From assembly GCA_963834855.1 (NCBI GenBank), contig CAWIDH010000007.1, positions 1-64,000 on the forward strand: a stretch of DNA of 64,000 bases. Direction: 5' to 3'. Made by a program: the position numbers and the translations under genes. Positions 60,302 through 64,000 of the stretch are shown here, piece after piece (within the stretch, counting starts at the first letter, position 1; the number at the start of each line of letters is the position of its first letter). Under the pieces are notes generated by a model. The model saw nothing but the letters and a program-made list of their open reading frames with translations. It searched no databases and had not been told where the DNA came from. Source of the DNA: DATJKD01 sp963834855 (lineage in GTDB: Bacteria > Pseudomonadota > Gammaproteobacteria > Steroidobacterales > Steroidobacteraceae).

Positions 60302-61393
60302 TCAGCCGCGTGCGAATATGTGGCCGCGCAGGGACAGCGCCTTGACCAGCACCCAGACGCGCCGACCGGGTTCGAGCGCGAGGTCTGCCGCCGCAGGGCG
60401 CGTGACCCGGGCGAGCAACACCGGCCCGCCGACATCCACTTCCACGAGCACGGCATCCCTCCCGTCGTCGATGATGGCACGGATCGATCCTTCGATTTCG
60501 TTGCGCACGCTCAGGCCCGCCGGCCGCACGGTTGCGAGGATCAGGTCACGCGCGAGCAGCTGCACGCGCACGCGCTGTCCGGCGCGCAGGCTCGCCCCCG
60601 AGGCGGTCACCGTGCTGCGGCCGATGCGGATCCTCGCGAGGCCGGTCGCGGGATCGACCCCCTCGGCCTGGCCGTCAACGACCGCGCCCACGAGCTCGGG
60701 CCCGAGCACGGCGCGCAGCTCCGGCACCATCGCGATGTGCCCGACGTCGCCCTGGGCGGCGACGCGGCCGCGCTCGAGCAGGATTACGTGGCTCGCGAGC
60801 CGCACGACCTCTTCGAACTCGTGGCTCACGTAGACGATCGGTATGGCGTGCCGGTCGCGCAGCGCCTCGAACCACGGCAAGAGCTCCTCGCGGCGCGCTG
60901 GGTCGAGCGAGGCGAGTGGCTCATCGAGCAGCAGCAGCCGCGGCCGTGACAGCAGCGCGCGGCCGAGCGCGACGCGCTGACGTTCCCCGCCGGAGAGCTG
61001 GTGGGGCCGGCGGGCGAGGAGGTGGCGCAGCCCGAGCAGCTCGGCGGCCTCGATGAGCTCGGCGCGCGTGCCGCGCGGCGTGGCGCGCTGCTGGCCGTAC
61101 CGCAGGTTGCCCTCCACGTCGAGATGCGGAAACAGGAGCGCGTCCTGGAAGACATAGCCGACGCGACGGCGCTGCGGCGGCAGGGACGTGCCCTGGTTCG
61201 AATCGTGCAGCACGGTGCCGTCGACCGAGATGCGACCCCGATCCGGCGTCAGCAGGCCCGCGATCAGGTTGACGAGCGTGGTCTTGCCGCTGCCCGAACG
61301 GCCGAAGAGGGCGGTCACGCCGGGCGTCTCGGCCGCGAACGCGGCCTCGAGATCGAAGTCACCGCGCCGCAGGCTGACGGTCACTTCGAGCAA
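60302..61393 (-). CDS. modC: Molybdate ABC transporter ATP-binding protein
   Basis: The ATPase that powers molybdate import. The 363-residue protein has Walker A (LFGRSGSGKTTLVNLIAGLL), Q-loop (VGYVFQDALLFPHL), signature (HQLSGGERQRVALGRALL), Walker B (LLLLDEPLASLDPARREELL) and H-loop (VSHEFEEV). The last 70 residues (SVRNEIEGSIRAIIDDGRDA) are the molybdate-binding TOBE domain of ModC, which allows feedback inhibition. It starts 3 bp after the modB stop. Confidence 0.96.
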   Translation of the reverse strand: MLEVTVSLRRGDFDLEAAFAAETPGVTALFGRSGSGKTTLVNLIAGLLTPDRGRISVDGTVLHDSNQGTSLPPQRRRVGYVFQDALLFPHLDVEGNLRYGQQRATPRGTRAELIEAAELLGLRHLLARRPHQLSGGERQRVALGRALLSRPRLLLLDEPLASLDPARREELLPWFEALRDRHAIPIVYVSHEFEEVVRLASHVILLERGRVAAQGDVGHIAMVPELRAVLGPELVGAVVDGQAEGVDPATGLARIRIGRSTVTASGASLRAGQRVRVQLLARDLILATVRPAGLSVRNEIEGSIRAIIDDGRDAVLVEVDVGGPVLLARVTRPAAADLALEPGRRVWVLVKALSLRGHIFARG

Positions 61394-61396
61394 GCA

Positions 61397-62071
61397 TCAC
61401 CTGCCGACACGGCGTCGCAGCGCCCGCGATACCCATTCGGCGAGCAGCAGGCCCGCGAGTCCGAGCGTGAACGACAGGCCGGCCAGGCGCGCGGCGAGCG
61501 CGTCACCGCCCGGGGACTGCAGCGCCGTGTACAGCGCGAGCGGCAGCGTGCGGGTCTCGCCCGGAATGTTGGAAGCAAAAGTGATCACGGCGCCGAACTC
61601 GCCGAGACCCGCCGCAAACGCCGTGATCGCGCCGGCCACGATGCCGGGCGCCATGAGGGGCAGCGTGATGGTGAGGAAGCGATCGATCGGCCCCGCGCCC
61701 AGCGTCCGCGCCGCGTCCTCGAAGCCCGGGTCGATGCTCTCGAGCGACAGGCGGATCGCGCGGACCATCAGCGGAAAGCTCATCACGGCGGTTGCCAGCG
61801 CCGCCCCGGCGGAGGTGAACGCGAGCCGCACCCCGAACGTCGCGTCGAGCCAGGCGCCCAGGGGGCCTCGCGTGCCGAAGAGGAGCAGGAGCAGGTATCC
61901 CACCACGACCGGTGGCAGCACCAGCGGGAGGTGCACGATCGCGTCGAGCACCGACCGTCCCAGTAAGCGCGAGCGCGACAGCGTCCACGCGACCGCGATC
62001 GCGAGCGGCAGCCCGAGCAGCACGCTGCGCAACGCAACGTAAAGACTTAGCCGCAGCGCTTCCAGTTCCAC
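61397..62071 (-). CDS. modB: Molybdate ABC transporter permease
   Basis: A 224-residue inner-membrane permease with five to six helices. The cytoplasmic EAA-type loop that meets ModC is seen in FEDAARTLGAGPIDRFLTIT LPLMAPGI. The N-terminal MELEALRLSLYVALRSVLLG is typical. It is the first gene of the mod operon but follows the MHS transporter gene by only 15 bp, so the mod genes may be read from a promoter in front of that transporter. No ModE-type operator was seen in the gap. Confidence 0.95.
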   Translation of the reverse strand: MELEALRLSLYVALRSVLLGLPLAIAVAWTLSRSRLLGRSVLDAIVHLPLVLPPVVVGYLLLLLFGTRGPLGAWLDATFGVRLAFTSAGAALATAVMSFPLMVRAIRLSLESIDPGFEDAARTLGAGPIDRFLTITLPLMAPGIVAGAITAFAAGLGEFGAVITFASNIPGETRTLPLALYTALQSPGGDALAARLAGLSFTLGLAGLLLAEWVSRALRRRVGR

Positions 62072-62086
62072 GGTGCCGTGCTGCGG

Positions 62087-63757
62087 TTATTCGGGCAGGC
62101 GCGCGGGCTCGCCCACGGGCGCCGCGGCGGTGCGCGTCTCGCGCAGGAAGAACGTCCCGATGACGAGCGTCATGGCCGCGATGACGACCGGGTACCAGAG
62201 CCCGTAGTAGATGTCGCCGGTCATCGCGACCAGCGCGAAGGACACGGTGGGCAGGAAACCGCCGAACCAGCCGTTGCCGATGTGGTACGGCAGCGACAGC
62301 GAGGTGTAGCGGATGCGCGCCGGGAAGAGCTCGACCAGCCACGCGGCGATCGGCCCATACACCATCGTCACGAGCAGCACCAGGAGCGTCAGCAGCAGCA
62401 GGACCATCGGGTAGTTGATCGCGCCGGGCTCGGCGCGCGCCGGGTAGCCGGCCTGCGAGAGCTGCGTGCCCAGCGCCGCGGAAAACGCCGCGTTAGCGGC
62501 CTTGAGCGCCGCCGCGTCCAGCCCGGCACCGTCGAACGCGGGGACTTCGACATCGCCCACGCGCACGCGCGCAACCGAAGCGGCGGGCGCGACCTGGTTC
62601 GAGTACGGCACGCCTGCCTTCGCGAGCGCGGCTCGCGCGATGTCGCACGAATCGACGAAACGCGAGCGGCCCAGCGGATCGAACTGGAAGCTGCAGGTAC
62701 CGGGCGCCGCGATCACGGTCACGGGCGTGGCGCGCGACGCTGCCTCGAGCGCGGGATTCGCGTAATGCGTGATCGCCTTGAACACCGGGAAATACAGCAG
62801 CACCGCGAGCAGGCAGCCGGCCATGATCACCGTCTTGCGGCCGATGCGGTCCGAGAGCGCGCCGAAGACCACGAAGAACGGCGTGCCGAGCAGCAGCGCC
62901 GCCGCGATCAGCAGGTTGGCCGCCAGCGCGTCGACCTTGAGCGTCTGCGTAAGGAAGAAGAGCGCGTAGAACTGGCCCGTGTACCAGACGACGGCCTGGC
63001 CCGCGGTGGCGCCGAGCAGGGCGAGGAGGACGATCTTGAGGTTGCGCCATTCGCCGAAGGACTCGGTGAGAGGCGCCCGCGAGTGCGTGCCTTCCGCCTT
63101 CATCTCGCGGAACACCGGCGACTCGTCGAGCTGGAGCCGGATGTACACCGACACGGCGAGCAGGATGATCGACAGCAGGAACGGGATGCGCCAGCCCCAG
63201 GCCTCGAAACGCTCGCCGAGCGTGATGCGGCAGACGAGGATGACCAGCAGGCTCAGGAACAATCCCAGCGTCGCCGTGGTCTGGATCCAGCTCGTGTAGA
63301 GGCCGCGCCTGTCGGCGGGCGCATGCTCCGCCACGTACACGGCCGCACCACCGTACTCACCGCCGAGGGCGAGCCCCTGCAACAGGCGCAGGGTGACCAG
63401 GATGATCGGCGCCGCGACGCCGATCGAGGCATACCCGGGCAGGATGCCGACGACGGCGGTCGACAGGCCCATGATCACGATGGTGATCAGGAAGGTGTGC
63501 TTGCGCCCGACCATGTCGCCCAGCCGGCCGAAGAAGATCGCGCCGAACGGACGTACCGCGAATCCGGCCGCAAAGGCGAGCAGGGCGAAGATGAAGGCGG
63601 TGGTCTCGTTTACGCCCGAGAAGAACTGCTTCGAGATCACGGCCGCCAGCGAGCCGTAGAGGTAGAAGTCGTACCACTCGAAAACCGTGCCGAGGCTGGA
63701 GGCGAAGATCACGCGGCGGTGCGCTCGATCGATGCCTCGCGAGGGTCGGCTGGCCAT
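62087..63757 (-). CDS. MHS-family MFS transporter (ProP/ShiA-like)
   Basis: A 556-residue proton-driven transporter of the metabolite:H+ symporter family. The hallmarks are VIFASSLGTVFEWYDFYLYG, GAIFFGRLGDMVGRKHTFLI and LLQGLALGGEYGGAAVYVAE. An insertion of about 120 residues follows the seventh or eighth helix (ANPALEAASRATPVTVIAAP through GYPARAEPGAINYP) and would be a periplasmic domain with two cysteines (CSFQFDPLGRSRFVDSC). This insertion occurs in a subset of MHS proteins. Known substrates are carboxylates and betaines. The start at 63757 is the one that gives the family N terminus. Confidence 0.92.
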   Translation of the reverse strand: MASRPSRGIDRAHRRVIFASSLGTVFEWYDFYLYGSLAAVISKQFFSGVNETTAFIFALLAFAAGFAVRPFGAIFFGRLGDMVGRKHTFLITIVIMGLSTAVVGILPGYASIGVAAPIILVTLRLLQGLALGGEYGGAAVYVAEHAPADRRGLYTSWIQTTATLGLFLSLLVILVCRITLGERFEAWGWRIPFLLSIILLAVSVYIRLQLDESPVFREMKAEGTHSRAPLTESFGEWRNLKIVLLALLGATAGQAVVWYTGQFYALFFLTQTLKVDALAANLLIAAALLLGTPFFVVFGALSDRIGRKTVIMAGCLLAVLLYFPVFKAITHYANPALEAASRATPVTVIAAPGTCSFQFDPLGRSRFVDSCDIARAALAKAGVPYSNQVAPAASVARVRVGDVEVPAFDGAGLDAAALKAANAAFSAALGTQLSQAGYPARAEPGAINYPMVLLLLTLLVLLVTMVYGPIAAWLVELFPARIRYTSLSLPYHIGNGWFGGFLPTVSFALVAMTGDIYYGLWYPVVIAAMTLVIGTFFLRETRTAAAPVGEPARLPE

Positions 63758-63910
63758 GGTCGGCGGAGCGTGCCGGGTTTGGCGGGTCGGACGCAAGTCC
63801 GGGGCGATCCCGGAAGCCTCAAGCACTGTCAACCGGACGGCACTGCGTGCGTTTGCGCTTGCGAGAGCCTGCGTGCCGATCCACGCGCGGATGCCGATCA
63901 AGGAGCGTCG

Positions 63911-64000
63911 ATGTCGAGACAGATCACGGTCGTGACGGCCCTGGCATTCATGTCCCTGGTAGCCGCCTGCACGACGCCGAGCTCGGGAAATGTGTACTCA
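63911..64000 (+). CDS. Start of a lipoprotein gene, cut by window edge
   Basis: Thirty codons are present: MSRQITVVTALAFMSLVAAC followed by TTPSSGNVYS. The lipobox VAAC is clear, and the following SSGNVYS resembles the first mature residues of SlyB/Pcp outer-membrane lipoproteins (LSGDVYT), so it may encode a SlyB-like glycine-zipper protein. A GGAG ribosome site precedes the ATG. It is divergent from the MHS transporter gene. Confidence 0.7.
   Translation, partial: MSRQITVVTALAFMSLVAACTTPSSGNVYS

Noticed and set aside
1..64000. tRNA, rRNA, CRISPR arrays, prophage genes and insertion sequences
   Set aside because: Intergenic regions were read for cloverleaf, repeat-spacer and transposase patterns and none was recognised; a covariance-model search could still find a small RNA that I cannot see by eye.

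Overview
The window is GC-rich DNA with dense genes in short operons on both strands. It carries a bacterial DNA polymerase II, an MltD-type lytic transglycosylase, TonB-dependent uptake, ModBC, PPK2 and many ECF-type regulatory parts. This gene set fits an environmental gammaproteobacterium; a steroid- or lipid-degrading lineage near Steroidobacterales or Nevskiales is my guess from gene content only. No rRNA, tRNA, CRISPR array or insertion sequence was seen.

Layout. 1-7.0 kb: MltD-like transglycosylase, polB, flavin amine oxidase, glutathione S-transferase. 7.4-14.2 kb: GloB hydrolase, a small barrel protein, then a PucR-type regulator, a TonB receptor and an acyl-CoA ligase that look like one uptake and activation unit. 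14.2-14.7 kb: BrnT/BrnA toxin-antitoxin pair with a shortened toxin. 14.7-17.4 kb: a dihydrofolate-reductase-like protein, a DGPF protein, and an ECF sigma factor with a SnoaL-like tail, divergent from an AhpD-like protein. 17.5-26 kb: hybrid histidine kinase, lipoprotein pair, alpha/beta hydrolase, broken AraC regulator, exonuclease III, acyltransferase. 26-29.6 kb: histidine kinase, thiolase and alpha-methylacyl-CoA racemase in one operon. 29.6-35.3 kb: PPK2, SulP transporter, relic genes, Phd/ParE pair, PLP decarboxylase. 35.5-46.5 kb: a sulfatase island (formylglycine-generating enzyme, DUF202 protein, two sulfatases, DUF1254, HAD, BASS-type transporter, DUF1622, FAD oxidase). 46.7-50.5 kb: an ECF42 locus with DGPF, VOC and SRPBCC proteins. 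50.5-57.1 kb: cyclase, DUF1428, threonine synthase, EF-hand protein, POT and DAACS transporters. 57.2-64 kb: a 40-residue peptide, a lipoprotein, a molybdate operon containing an M20 peptidase, an MHS transporter and the start of a lipoprotein gene.

The strongest signals are regulatory. A 62-bp element at 16839-16900 places two ECF41-type promoter sequences face to face in exact dyad symmetry between the sigma gene and its AhpD-like partner. Two sites of the form TGTCGA-N17-CG(A/T)C, about 31 kb apart, lie upstream of DGPF genes and suggest that the ECF42 factor at 49.2 kb controls both.

About twenty single-base reading-frame breaks interrupt otherwise well-conserved proteins, and most fall in 36.8-48.5 kb. 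They may be assembly errors or recent gene decay; the sequence alone cannot decide. Separately, true relics are visible: a collapsed copy of the HAD gene, a 3-prime remnant of an alpha/beta hydrolase read antisense as the tail of a kinase, and fragments of a porin and a peptidase inhibitor.
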